Shown here: positions 16,401 through 26,300 of the stretch, one piece after another
Position numbering within the stretch: the first letter of the stretch is position 1
How the letters are laid out: every line of letters begins with the position of its first letter
Source of the DNA: a bacterium
GTDB lineage: Bacteria; Armatimonadota; Zipacnadia; Zipacnadales; Zipacnadaceae
Direction of reading: 5' to 3'
Length of the DNA: 64,000 nucleotides
Assembly (NCBI GenBank): GCA_030615605.1
Contig: JAUWYY010000006.1
Span: 111,644-175,643, forward strand
Translations under genes and position numbers: made by a program
Notes under the pieces: model-generated
The model's input: the letters and a program-made list of their open reading frames with translations, nothing else
Told to the model about the DNA's origin: nothing
The model's database searches: none

Positions 16401-17656
16401 CAGGCACCAAACGTGGCCAGGCTACCAGCATAGTTGCCCATAATACTCATTATGTCCAGCCCGCGGACTCGCTGGACGCTCCCAGTGGCGAAGGGCCGCT
16501 CTCCGAAGCTCTTCACCCCATCAGGCCGCACGCCATGTCCGTAGAAAGCCACCGGGATGGCATCGCCAGTGTGATCCATTGCGGTGACGGGTGTACAATG
16601 ATCTGCGCTAACCATCAACACGGTGCTGTCCCAATCCAGGGCATTCAGAAGATGGCCGACAGCGCGGTCTACCTTAGCAATAGCCTCCATCTTTTGCTGG
16701 GCGTTGCCGTCGTGCCCAGCCACGTCAGGAGCCTTAATATTGCACAGGACAAAGTCGTGGCTGGCGGCGGCTTCGACTACTGCCTGGGCGATTGCCATCT
16801 CGTCCGTATCTATCCCCCCAGTGGCACCGCGCACGTCAATGACATCCATCCCCAGGTATAACCCGAGACCCCGGACAATGTCCACTTCCACTATCATAGC
16901 GCCGCTCAAACCATATTGCTCGGAAAATGGCGTCAAGTGAGGCGCGGCGCCTGCTCCCCGAGGCATAACTATATTAGCGGGAAGTAGCCCCTCAGCACGC
17001 CGCTGCTGGTTGACTTCGTGGCTTTCAAAGATCTCCTGGACGCACTGGACGAATCTGTTGATTATCGCGGCGGTCTTTTGCGCAGCCGGGTCATCCGACG
17101 CCTCGGCAGTGGGCCGGCACCGGGGCACCTCGACACCGGCCTCGTGGGGGTCTACGTCCGTGACGCGCGGGTCAAGCCCCTCGCCGCGCAGGACCAGCGC
17201 CGCCCGATGGGCCACCGACTCCTTGAAGATCACCTCCACGCCGTCTACGCCATCACTGAATGCTTTATTAGCGGCTGCCGATAGCTGGTCGGTGCCCTCG
17301 GTAATCCGACCGGCGCGACGGTCCTTGATGACACCGTTCTCGATGGTAGCGAAGTTGCAGCGGAAGGCCACATCGCCGGGCTGGACGTCAATGCCGACGC
17401 CTTTGGCTTCAAACGGCCCTCGGCCGGTGTAGTGGACAAGTGGATCGTAACCGAGAATGGCCATGTGCCCGGTGTCACTACCGACTCCCTGGCCGGGTCG
17501 AATCGGGTCCATATATCCGCACTCGCCGCCCTTTGCGACCTCATCGAGTGCCGGATAGTCACCGGCTTCCAGGCAGGTCTGGCCGTCCAGACTGGGTATC
17601 GGTCGCCCGCCCATCCCGTCGCCCAGCAGTATTACTTGCGCAGCACTATTATGCAA
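16400..17656 (-). CDS. apgM: 2,3-bisphosphoglycerate-independent phosphoglycerate mutase, archaeal type
   Basis: Interconverts 3- and 2-phosphoglycerate in glycolysis, or is a related phosphomutase of the alkaline-phosphatase superfamily. 418 aa. Metal-site motifs: LLGDGMGGRP near the start, GSDTGHMAILGYDP with the phospho-acceptor Ser/Asp/Thr region, DVAGHDGNAQQKMEAI and SADHCTPV. The start appears to be TTG 17656 with AGAGG about 11 nt upstream. First gene of the operon, with its own promoter at 17713-17741. The secreted and DUF4127 partners leave open that the substrate is another phospho-sugar. Confidence 0.85.
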   Translation of the reverse strand: MHNSAAQVILLGDGMGGRPIPSLDGQTCLEAGDYPALDEVAKGGECGYMDPIRPGQGVGSDTGHMAILGYDPLVHYTGRGPFEAKGVGIDVQPGDVAFRCNFATIENGVIKDRRAGRITEGTDQLSAAANKAFSDGVDGVEVIFKESVAHRAALVLRGEGLDPRVTDVDPHEAGVEVPRCRPTAEASDDPAAQKTAAIINRFVQCVQEIFESHEVNQQRRAEGLLPANIVMPRGAGAAPHLTPFSEQYGLSGAMIVEVDIVRGLGLYLGMDVIDVRGATGGIDTDEMAIAQAVVEAAASHDFVLCNIKAPDVAGHDGNAQQKMEAIAKVDRAVGHLLNALDWDSTVLMVSADHCTPVTAMDHTGDAIPVAFYGHGVRPDGVKSFGERPFATGSVQRVRGLDIMSIMGNYAGSLATFGA

Positions 17657-17712
17657 GTTAAAATCGCCTCTAGTCGTTAGGTTCGCTAATGGTAAGACGC
17701 AGACTCAGGTAG

Positions 17713-17741
17713 ATTCTACGCAATCTGGTAGCTACGGTCAA
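17713..17741 (-). promoter_or_regulatory. Sigma-70-type promoter of the apgM operon
   Basis: TTGACC (17736-17741), 17-bp spacer, TAGAAT (17713-17718) on the minus strand, about 57 nt upstream of the apgM start. Five of six matches in each box and ideal spacing. Confidence 0.75.
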
Positions 17742-17952
17742 GCGTTGGCACTTTGCCTGCGCCTGGCTCTACGGATTGGTAACAGGTTGCGGAGCCGCCA
17801 TACCTCTGCCAGCAACGGCGGTAGGTGGAGGAAGGGTAAACAGCACTTATGGAGAATTATTACTCACGTAATGTGGCGTACCGTACCGATTCAGTCTCCG
17901 GTGAGCCCTGGCGGTGGATGTGACCGGAGTTAGATTTGGAGAGGACTTGCGG
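17742..17952 (+). other. Intergenic leader of the thymidylate synthase-like gene, with a possible pseudoknot
   Basis: No gene seen. It contains CCGCC (17795-17799) pairing with GGCGG (17817-17821), and ACCT (17802-17805) pairing with AGGT (17823-17826) in interleaved order, i.e. an H-type pseudoknot topology, followed by a purine-rich GGAGGAAGGG. It does not match a riboswitch consensus I know. No convincing promoter was found. Confidence 0.3.
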
Positions 17953-18780
17953 ATGTCAAACAGTCTTACCCTACCGGTTATTCACTTGCAGGCCGCCAAT
18001 TTAGCGGAGGGCTGGGAGCGAGCGGTAGTTGAGACCTGGGAACGAGGCGCGCGCATCGCAACCGAGTACGATAAGCCCGATGATCCGCCCAGCCGTGATG
18101 CCACGCTGGTGCTATCTGTTGTCGATCCCTTTGCTGAGCCGCGCATTCACCGGGCTTTGCCAGGGGGTATCTACGATCTGGAGGTCTATCGCCAGGAAGT
18201 TGTTGATGGCATTCACGACGATTGGATTGACCCGGAGGCCGGCAAATGGTCGTATACCTATCACGAGCGGCTGGCTGCGTATCGCCCCTCCTCGTCAGAC
18301 AAGCCTGTCAATCAGCTCGAGCTGATCGTTGACGAGTTGGCGCAGGCCCCACATACGCGCCGCGCTCAGGCAATTCTGTGGAAGCCGGGCACCGATAACC
18401 GCGGCGAGCATCCTCCGTGTTTGCAGCGCATCTGGTGCCGCGTCTTCGATGACCAACTGGTGATGTCAGCCCATATCCGTAGCAACGACGCCTTTAAGGC
18501 TGCCTATATGAACATGTATGCCTTCACGGAGTTGCAGAAACTTTTGGCTGAGCGGTTGTCTGATAGAATAGGACGGCCCATACGGGTTGGTCAGTACAAT
18601 CACATCGCTGATTCGTTCCATATTTACGGATCATACTTTGAGGAGTTCGAGGGATTTCTGGAAACGCTGGAGAGGCGGACCTTCGAGCAGCGCACTTTTA
18701 CCACCGAGCAGATTTCTCCATTGATCAAAGAGGCCCGCGAGAAGATTGCTGCGTCTTTGGCAGAGGAGGAGTCGAGATAG
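17953..18780 (+). CDS. thyA: Thymidylate synthase family protein
   Basis: 275 aa, folate-dependent dUMP C5-methyltransferase fold. Key features: PPCLQ with candidate nucleophile C156 (classical ThyA PPCH), RSND (176-179, classical RSxD phosphate/nucleotide site), MNMYAFTEL and DSFHIYGS (classical D-x-H-x-Y). The N-terminal half is more divergent, as in archaeal ThyA or dCMP hydroxymethylase relatives, so the exact substrate is not certain. ATG 17953 follows GGAGAGG by about 8 nt; GTG 17914 is an in-frame alternative. Stands alone, divergent from apgM. Confidence 0.8.
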   Translation: MSNSLTLPVIHLQAANLAEGWERAVVETWERGARIATEYDKPDDPPSRDATLVLSVVDPFAEPRIHRALPGGIYDLEVYRQEVVDGIHDDWIDPEAGKWSYTYHERLAAYRPSSSDKPVNQLELIVDELAQAPHTRRAQAILWKPGTDNRGEHPPCLQRIWCRVFDDQLVMSAHIRSNDAFKAAYMNMYAFTELQKLLAERLSDRIGRPIRVGQYNHIADSFHIYGSYFEEFEGFLETLERRTFEQRTFTTEQISPLIKEAREKIAASLAEEESR

Positions 18781-18909
18781 CAATACGGCTGAGCCTGCTT
18801 TTCGAAAGTGGGCAACCGATGCCAACCATAGCAGGCGGGTCACGGGGATCGTTTTATCCTGAAGTTGGCGCAGAATCCCGCGCTACCTGCCATATGTTGC
18901 TCGAGTTAG

Positions 18910-18938
18910 TTGACAAAGACTTCCTGTATCATTATAAT
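18910..18938 (+). promoter_or_regulatory. Perfect-consensus sigma-70 promoter
   Basis: TTGACA (18910-18915), 17-bp spacer, TATAAT (18933-18938): 12 of 12 consensus bases with optimal spacing, the strongest promoter seen in the window. Transcription would start near 18945, about 365 nt before the hpt start codon. Confidence 0.9.
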
Positions 18939-19309
18939 ACTGTATGATTCATGGTAACCCTCGGCTGATTTTCACGCCTTCCAGAGTTTGATATATCAAT
19001 AGCGAAACTGCGACGAGTAGGTACACCTCCTCTTTGTACTGGCGTTCCGAGGTAGGTTTAGATATGGGCGGCCGGTTACAGTTACGACCTAATGGTTTCT
19101 TTAGTTAATCCTTCACGTAATTTCCATAGTGTGTGTGGTTCCCCCATGAGTTGTTGAGCTGGTGGTCGGCGAGTCGATGGCAAACCTTGAAGATTTAGGC
19201 TTTATGGCCAATATACGAGATAGACTTCTCCATGGGAGAAAGACCAGCTATCATCGTCGAGCAGTGTACTCCCGCAATATTGCAGCAGGCTGCGCTTAGA
19301 GGGTCATCG
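18939..19309 (+). other. Long untranslated leader or small RNA between the strong promoter and hpt
   Basis: No conserved coding sequence. Includes an ACCTC (19026-19030)...GAGGT hairpin arm pair, the GATATATC palindrome near 18990 and AT-rich patches, but no U-tract terminator before hpt. It could be a 5' regulatory leader or an independent RNA; I recognise no family such as 6S, tmRNA, SRP or RNase P RNA. The 130 bp before the promoter (18781-18909) show only a weak hairpin around 18793. Confidence 0.4.
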
Positions 19310-19876
19310 GTGCCATACTGCGACGGAGACATCGTCGAAGTAGTTATTACTCAACAGCAGATTGCTGCGCGCATCGCCGAGCTTGCCCGGCAGATTGCTG
19401 CTGATTATCGGGATAAGCAGTTGCTGCTGATAGGGGTGCTTACGGGCAGCTTTGTGTTTTTGTCCGATCTGATGCGCCAGCTCGATAGGCCCTGTGAAGT
19501 TGATTTCCTGGATGCTTCCAGTTATGGAAACGGTACGGTCTCCCGCGGTCAGATCTCGATTACCAGGGACTTGAAGCTGTCGCTGACTGGTAAGGATGTA
19601 CTGGTTATTGAAGATATTGTTGACAGCGGTCGGACAGTTTCCGAGTTGGTGGGGCTGATGGAGGCTCACCAACCTGCTTCTGTGAAGGTTTGTACGCTGA
19701 TAGACAAGCCAGCCCGCCGGGAGATACCTGTGGAACTTGACTATATCGGCTTCGTGATTCCTGACCAGTTTGTGGTGGGCTACGGTCTGGATTATGCCCA
19801 GTGCTTTCGCAATCTGCCCTTTGTAGCAGTGCTTGATGAAGATGCTGTAGTACCCAAACCACGAACCAGTGAGTAA
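19310..19876 (+). CDS. hpt: Hypoxanthine phosphoribosyltransferase
   Basis: Purine salvage: hypoxanthine (and often guanine) plus PRPP gives the nucleotide. 188 aa from GTG 19310, which has AGAGGG 6 nt upstream; this gives the normal family length, whereas the ATG at 19232 would add 26 unconserved residues. Motifs: LTGSFVFLSDLMR, the SYGNGTVSRG loop, PRPP-binding VLVIEDIVDSGRTV, VCTLIDKPARR and the C-terminal VVGYGLDYAQ. Likely transcribed with rho, 18 nt downstream. Confidence 0.94.
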   Translation: MPYCDGDIVEVVITQQQIAARIAELARQIAADYRDKQLLLIGVLTGSFVFLSDLMRQLDRPCEVDFLDASSYGNGTVSRGQISITRDLKLSLTGKDVLVIEDIVDSGRTVSELVGLMEAHQPASVKVCTLIDKPARREIPVELDYIGFVIPDQFVVGYGLDYAQCFRNLPFVAVLDEDAVVPKPRTSE

Positions 19877-19894
19877 GCTGTCGAGAGGTGCGCT

Positions 19895-21157
19895 ATGTTA
19901 GACCTATCAGATCTGAAGGAAAAGACGGTAGACGAACTGCGCGAGGTAGCTGGCACCATGGACGTTGCTGGCTACTCGAGCCTTAAGAAGTTTGACCTGT
20001 GTATGACGATACTCAAGGCCCAAAGTGAACAAGATGGGAATAAGTATCAGTACGGAGTCCTGGAGGTGCAGGCTGACGGACGTGGCTACCTGCGGGTCAA
20101 CGGTTACGTGCCGGATCCGGCTGTAGATATCTATGTTGCCGACAGCCAGATCCGACGATTCGATCTGCGCACTGGTGATGTGATTAGCGGACCGGTGCGG
20201 CCGCCTAAGAACAGCGAGCGCTACTGGTCACTGCTGCGGGTGCAGACCATAAACGGCGTCCCTCCTGAAGAGGTCGGGCATCGTCCTGACTTCGAAGACC
20301 TTACCCCGGTTTATCCCGATGAGCGCATTCACCTGGAGACCGACGACCCCACCAACATAACGGGCCGCTTGCTGGACATCATAACTCCAATCGGCCGGGG
20401 ACAGCGAGGCCTAATTGTCTCGCCTCCTAAAGCCGGTAAGACCACCGTCATTAAGCAGCTTGCCAACTGTATGACCGCCAACTACGACGACCTGCGCTTG
20501 CTGATCCTGCTTGTTGATGAGCGTCCCGAGGAGGTCACTGATATTGCCCGGTCGGTTGAAGGCGAGGTCATCAGTTCCACTTTCGACGAACTTCCGGAAA
20601 ACCATATGAGAGTCGCCGAGCTTGTTCTGACTCGCGCCAAGCGCCTGGTCGAACAGGGGGAGGACGTGGTGGTGCTGCTGGACAGCATCACCCGCCTGTC
20701 GCGGGCCAGCAATCTGACCATAGATCCCAGCGGGCGTACACTCTCGGGGGGCCTGGACCCGAGCGCTATGTACCGGCCCAAGAGCTTCTTGGGCGCGGCC
20801 CGGAACATCGAAGCAGGCGGAAGCCTCACTATCCTGGCCACGATTCTCGTCGAAACGGGCAGCCGTATGGACGATATGATTTTTGAAGAGTTCAAAGCAA
20901 CCGGCAATCTTGATTTGATACTCTCCCGGGAGCTGGCCGATCGGGGCATATTCCCGGCAGTGGACATCATCCGCTCCTCCACCCGGCATCAGGAGCTGCT
21001 GTTCGATGATGAGGAGATGCAGTCTGTATATCAGCTTCGCCAGGCATTGCACAATATGGAACCCCCTGAGGCCCTGGAAACTCTATTGGCCGGGTTGCGC
21101 AAGACGAAGACCAACGCCGAGTTTCTCCAGATGGCTGCTGAGTCGTTCGCTAGATAA
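19895..21157 (+). CDS. rho: Transcription termination factor Rho
   Basis: Hexameric RNA-dependent ATPase/helicase ending transcription. 420 aa. Rho N-terminal helix bundle (1-45), cold-shock RNA-binding domain (about 50-125: YGVLEVQADGRGYLR), then the ATPase core with Walker A SPPKAGKTT, Walker B LLILLVDERPEEVTD, Q-loop DSITRLSRASN and R-loop region GGLDPSAMYRPK. A good GAGAGG site precedes the ATG. No insertion or extra domain. Confidence 0.97.
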   Translation: MLDLSDLKEKTVDELREVAGTMDVAGYSSLKKFDLCMTILKAQSEQDGNKYQYGVLEVQADGRGYLRVNGYVPDPAVDIYVADSQIRRFDLRTGDVISGPVRPPKNSERYWSLLRVQTINGVPPEEVGHRPDFEDLTPVYPDERIHLETDDPTNITGRLLDIITPIGRGQRGLIVSPPKAGKTTVIKQLANCMTANYDDLRLLILLVDERPEEVTDIARSVEGEVISSTFDELPENHMRVAELVLTRAKRLVEQGEDVVVLLDSITRLSRASNLTIDPSGRTLSGGLDPSAMYRPKSFLGAARNIEAGGSLTILATILVETGSRMDDMIFEEFKATGNLDLILSRELADRGIFPAVDIIRSSTRHQELLFDDEEMQSVYQLRQALHNMEPPEALETLLAGLRKTKTNAEFLQMAAESFAR

Positions 21158-21201
21158 CTCCATTACGTCCCGAACCAGGATCGAACGGAGCTGAAACCAA
21201 A

Positions 21202-22020
21202 ATGGCAGACGCCACTGTCCCTCAGCGAGCGTTGCACGGCTCGCTGATACTTTGTCTGCTGGTAACCACTGCCGCAGTCCTCACCTCTTGTCGGCCCCAA
21301 TACACGTCGGACCGGCGGCTGGCTAGGACCAGTGTGAGCCAGGTAGATAACCTCAGGGCCGACGTACAGCTACTTCACCGGCTTAACAATATTGGTCTAT
21401 CTTTAGCCCAGACAAAAGATCTTATTCCGGTAGTCAACCAGCTACACAGTCTGAAAGTCCAGTACGAGCAGCGCAAGAATGCAGTAGTCACCCAGATGGC
21501 TCCGCTTTTGGTCAACAAGCGCGAGATGCTAATCGGTGGGCAGCCGGTTTCGGGTGCTGTTGACCAGCAACTGGAGGAGCTGGAGACGAAAGTGGAGAGA
21601 ATCGAGGCTGAGTTGGCTGGCGAGCAGGAGGCGTACGTCCAGAAGATTCGAGAGATATTGACCCCGGAACAGGTTGATAGGCTTGCGGGTGGCAGCGACG
21701 CCCATGCCCGGGCCCGCGAGCTACTGACCTGGCTGCGCGAGATGCCCAGCTCAAGCTACGCTGATGAAGCCCCTGTCCATGCCGAACTTCTAGCTGCACC
21801 AGAGTTGGGCCTGGACGCCGAGGTGCTCCAGGGAATCTTCGATACCGCCCGTGATCTGTCGGCCGATAAGTACGCCTTGGCCCAGGAGCGGCTGGCTGAG
21901 CGGGTTGCTCCGCTGTATAGTGCTGCCGACGAAGCGGAGACCCGCGCTATAGTGGAAACCTTCAGCAACGGGCGGGTGGCAACAATCCTCCGCGAGAAGG
22001 CAGAGGCTATGGCGAAATAG
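21202..22020 (+). CDS. Lipoprotein with helical coiled-coil body, unknown function
   Basis: 272 aa. A signal peptide ends in the lipobox LTS-C30, so the mature protein should be lipid-anchored at a membrane facing the periplasm. The rest is almost all charged helix (e.g. EELETKVERIEAELAGEQEAYVQKI). The segment around TPEQVDRLAG recalls the LTP/EQ motif of CpxP/Spy-like periplasmic proteins. GGAGCTGAAACCAAA precedes the ATG. Located 44 nt after rho and 2 nt before the glycosyltransferase, so probably co-transcribed with it. Confidence 0.75.
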   Translation: MADATVPQRALHGSLILCLLVTTAAVLTSCRPQYTSDRRLARTSVSQVDNLRADVQLLHRLNNIGLSLAQTKDLIPVVNQLHSLKVQYEQRKNAVVTQMAPLLVNKREMLIGGQPVSGAVDQQLEELETKVERIEAELAGEQEAYVQKIREILTPEQVDRLAGGSDAHARARELLTWLREMPSSSYADEAPVHAELLAAPELGLDAEVLQGIFDTARDLSADKYALAQERLAERVAPLYSAADEAETRAIVETFSNGRVATILREKAEAMAK

Positions 22021-22022
22021 CT

Positions 22023-23192
22023 ATGCGGGTAGCCATCTTCACCAATACATATCACCCGGCTGTCAACGGCGTAGCTAACTGTGTGGCTGCGTATCGAGAG
22101 GGGCTGCTTGATGCCGGCCACGAGGTCACTATCTTTGCGCCAGCTCCCCAAGAATACGACTTGCGCAGTGATCCCGACAATATTTCCCGCTTTCCGGCGT
22201 TGCCGCTTCCCCTCGACCTGGACTATTCCATTGCTGTGCCGTATTCCTCTGCGGTGATGAAAGCTCTTCGGGGTCGCCAGTTTGAGGTTGTCCATACTCA
22301 GCACCCGGTGTGGGTGGGAGCCTGGGGGGCCTGGTATGCGCGCTGGAGTGACATCCCGCTGGTCACCACCGTTCACACTGAGTACGAACTGTTTGCCCCA
22401 CTGGTTCCCCTGCCCACTGCTCTGGTCGAGATGTATCTGAATCTGCGGGTGACCTCTTACTGCAACAAATGTCAGATAGTGACTACGCCGGCCCAATCCA
22501 CTCGTCGCCGGCTTGAAGAACAGGGCGTCACTACGCCTGTCGAGATCTTGCCTAATCCCATTCGAGTTAGCGATTTTGCCGAGGTAGACGGCAGTAGGGT
22601 ACGCCAGGAGTTGGGCATTGACGATGAAGTGGTGTTGATTGGTTTCGTTGGACGGCTGTCGCGTGAGAAGAACCTGAAAATGCTCGTGGAAGCCGTCGGA
22701 CAGGTCCTGGATCAGCACAGCGAAGCTGCCTTCGTGTTGGTGGGAGCGGGAGCAGAAATGGAGAGCCTCAAGCGGCAGGTCCGCGATATCCCCGCAGGGG
22801 AGCGCGTTCTCCTTGTTGGCAGTGTCCCCCATGAAAATATTCCGCCCTATCAGGCGGCCATAGATGTCATGGTAACAACCAGTTTGAGTGAGACTCAACC
22901 GCTAGCGTATACGGAGGCGATGGCCGCCGGCACACCAATTGTGGCTCTGCGGGCACCGGGCGCCACAGATATGGTTGCCGATGGCGTCAATGGATTGTTT
23001 AGCGAAGTTGAAGATGGCGCCGAGGGACTGGCTCAGAAGATACTGAGAGTGGTGGATGATTCCACCCTACGTGGCAAATTGGCCCAGGGGGCGCAACGGT
23101 CAGCTCAGCAATTTGACGTGACCCATGTAACTGATCGATTGGTGGCTATCTACAATCGCGCCCTCGAGCTAGGCGGCGAGTTGGCATTGTAG
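22023..23192 (+). CDS. GT4-family glycosyltransferase
   Basis: 389 aa, GT-B fold, cytosolic or peripheral. Start MRVAIFTNTYHPAVNGVA is typical of the alpha-mannosyltransferase/1,2-diacylglycerol glucosyltransferase branch (MgtA, PimB-like). The C-terminal donor site shows GFVGRLSREKNLKMLVEA and VTTSLSETQPLAYTEAMAAGTP with the EX7E pair. Likely adds a hexose to an envelope lipid or glycan; donor and acceptor cannot be told. Starts 2 nt after the lipoprotein stop. Confidence 0.88.
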   Translation: MRVAIFTNTYHPAVNGVANCVAAYREGLLDAGHEVTIFAPAPQEYDLRSDPDNISRFPALPLPLDLDYSIAVPYSSAVMKALRGRQFEVVHTQHPVWVGAWGAWYARWSDIPLVTTVHTEYELFAPLVPLPTALVEMYLNLRVTSYCNKCQIVTTPAQSTRRRLEEQGVTTPVEILPNPIRVSDFAEVDGSRVRQELGIDDEVVLIGFVGRLSREKNLKMLVEAVGQVLDQHSEAAFVLVGAGAEMESLKRQVRDIPAGERVLLVGSVPHENIPPYQAAIDVMVTTSLSETQPLAYTEAMAAGTPIVALRAPGATDMVADGVNGLFSEVEDGAEGLAQKILRVVDDSTLRGKLAQGAQRSAQQFDVTHVTDRLVAIYNRALELGGELAL

Positions 23193-23387
23193 CTTAAACA
23201 GACGAGGCCTCTGCCCGGTAGCCTGGGCAGCTACTGATCTGTCTGCCGACCGGTGGGAAGGAACATCGGGGTTGGACAGCGAACTACGTGGAGGAAACTG
23301 CGCAGGCGTTTGCACTTACACTGCCTAAACAGCCAGAAGCGGCGATCTGCGACGAGTCTGCCTTGCTTAGGTGCATTTGGGGTATCT

Positions 23388-26300
23388 ATGCCGAAGCGCG
23401 AAGACATTCAGACAATACTGATAATTGGTTCAGGCCCGATAGTTATCGGCCAGGCCTGTGATTTTGACTACTCCGGCACCCAGGCCTGCAAGGCTCTCCG
23501 CGAGGAAGGCTATCGGGTGGTGCTGGTTAACTCCAACCCAGCTACCATTATGACGGACCCCGAAATCGCTGATCGTACTTACATTGAGCCCCTAACCGCC
23601 GAAAGCGTGGCCCGAGTCATCGCTCAGGAGAGGCCGGATGCACTCTTGCCTACCCTGGGCGGACAGACGGGACTCAACCTGGCGCTCAGCCTCTCGGAGT
23701 CCGGTGTGCTTTCTCGTCACAATGTCGAGCTTATCGGCGCCAAGCGCAAGATCATCAAGAAGGCGGAGGACCGCGAGCTGTTCAAAGATGCTATGCTGGC
23801 TGCCGGCCTGGAAATGCCGGAGAGCGCCTTTGCTAGCACCGTCGGTGACGCCCGCAATGCCGCGCGCCAGATTGGCTTTCCTCTGATTATTAGACCCTCG
23901 GCAACCTTGGGGGGAACCGGCGGCGGCACTGCGCACAATATGGAGGAGCTGGAGGTGGTCGCTGCTCGGGGACTGGATGCCAGTCCCATGAACGAGGTTC
24001 TGGTGGAGCAATCGGTCATCGGCTGGAAGGAATATGAGTTGGAGGTGATGCGTGACCACCGGGATAATGTGGTGATCGTCTGTCCTATTGAGAACTTTGA
24101 TCCGATGGGGATTCATACTGGCGACTCGATTACCGTCGCCCCCGCCCAGACGCTCACTGACGACGAATACCAGATTATGCGGGACCTGGCCATCCGGGTG
24201 ATGCGTGAGATTGGCGTGGATACCGGGGGCAGCAATATCCAATTTGCGGTGGACCCCGAGAATGGCCGGATAGTAGTAATCGAGATGAATCCGCGCGTTA
24301 GTCGCTCCTCGGCGCTGGCTTCCAAGGCCACCGGCTTTCCCATCGCCAAGATTGCCGCCAAGCTGGCAGTGGGTTATACGCTTGATGAGATACCTAATGA
24401 TATTACCCGCGAGACCCCGGCCTGCTTCGAGCCGACCATTGACTATGTGGTCACCAAGATACCGCGCTGGGCCTTCGAGAAGTTCCCGGGTGCTGATCCT
24501 CAGCTTATGATCCAGATGAAGTCGGTGGGGGAGGCTATGGCCATCGGCCGGACCTTCAAGGAATCCCTGCAGAAGGCAATTCGTTCCCTGGAGATTGACC
24601 GCTTTGGCTTGGGCGGAGATGGTCGCGGTACCCACTACGACCAGCTACTAGCCGAGGAGTTGCGCGAACTGCTTACTACCCCGCATCCGGATCGCCTCTT
24701 CCAACTGCGCGGCGCTATGCGCAAGGGGCTCAGCCTGGAGGAATTGTATGAGCTGACTCGTATTGATCCGTGGTTCTTGCACCATATGAAAGAGATTGTC
24801 GAGATGCAGGATGAGCTGGTTAAGTTGCGTCAACACCCGGGCGCGGAGCTGCCTGCGGTAACTTCGGATTATATGCGCCAGTTGAAGCGCGCCGGTTTCT
24901 CCGACCGCCAGATCGGAGTTCTCACTAAATCCGACGAGAAGTCCATCCGGCAGATGCGCCGGGAGATGGGTGTCGAGCCGGTCGTCAAGCTCGTGGATAC
25001 CTGCGCGGGTGAGTTCGAAGCTCATACACCCTACTACTATCTCACCTACGAACGTGAAGACGAGTTCCGCGCCGGCGAGAAGCCCAATATCATCATCCTC
25101 GGCAGCGGCCCCAACCGCATCGGGCAGGGCATTGAATTCGATTATTGCTGTGTTCACGCCGCCTTCGGCCTGCAGGAAGACGGCTACGATGCCATAATGG
25201 TCAACAGTAATCCCGAGACAGTCAGTACCGACTATGACACCTCCGATAAGCTTTACTTTGAACCGCTTACCCTGGAAGATGTGCTCAATATATGTGACAA
25301 GGAAAAGCCCGTAGGAGTCATCGTCCAGTTTGGCGGCCAAACCCCGCTGAATCTGGCAGAAGGTCTGGAGGCGCATGGTGTCCCCATCATCGGAACCTCT
25401 CCCGATAGCATCCGGCGTGCGGAGAACCGAGAGAGCTTCAAGCAGGTTCTTAACAAGCTTGGTCTGGTGCAGCCGGCCAATGACACAGCAACCTCTCTGG
25501 AGGGTGCTCGTGAGGCGGCGCAGGATATCGGCTATCCGGTGGTAGTGCGGCCCTCGTATGTGCTGGGCGGTCGGGCAATGCAGATCGTCTACAATGACGA
25601 GCAGCTCGACCAGTATATGACGGCGGCCATTGAAGCTTCCCCCGAACATCCAGTCCTGATTGATAAGTTCCTGGAGGATGCCATCGAGGTTGACGTTGAT
25701 GCCATCGCCGACGGGCAGTGCTGCGTTATCGGCGGGATTATGGAGCATATCGAGGAAGCCGGCATTCACTCGGGCGACTCAGCCTGCGTCCTGCCAGCAT
25801 TCAGCCTGGCCGAAGAGGAGTTGGCCGAGATTCAACTCCAGACTGAGGCCCTGGCCCGCGAGCTGGGCGTGGTCGGGCTGATGAACATTCAATATGCCAT
25901 CCGCAACGAGGTCCTTTATGTCCTGGAAGTAAACCCCCGCGCCTCCCGCACCATACCCTTCGTCAGCAAAACCATCGGCGTGCCCCTGGCGCAGTTGGCC
26001 GCCCGGGTGATGGCCGGTAAGTCCCTGGAAGAACTGGGCTTTACCGAAGAGGTGCATATCGAGCATATCGCCGTCAAGTGCCCGGTCTTCCCCTTCAGTA
26101 AGTTTGCTGGCATAGATACTGTACTGGGGCCGGAGATGAAGTCCACGGGTGAAGTAATGGGCATAGACAGCCGCTTCGGGGCGGCCTTCGCCAAGGCATA
26201 TATTGCTGCCGGCCATAAGCTGCCCACTGGGGGCACGGTCTTTATCAGCGTGCGCAACCGCGACAAGCGCGATGTCATCTTTCTGGGCAAGCGCCTTGGC

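Noticed and set aside
17742..17952. Cobalamin, THF or SAM-II riboswitch before the thymidylate synthase-like gene
   Set aside because: Key conserved boxes of those classes are not present; only generic pairings remain.
18793..18813. Intrinsic terminator after the thymidylate synthase-like gene
   Set aside because: The stem relies on two wobble pairs and no T-run follows.
23253..23387. N-terminal extension of CarB
   Set aside because: No similarity to CarB; the conserved start MPKRED begins at 23388.
24648..25769. 373-codon open frame antisense to carB (and similar long antisense frames at 23592-24635 and 21756-22898)
   Set aside because: Shadow frames of GC-rich coding sequence with no recognisable domains, fully inside conserved genes.
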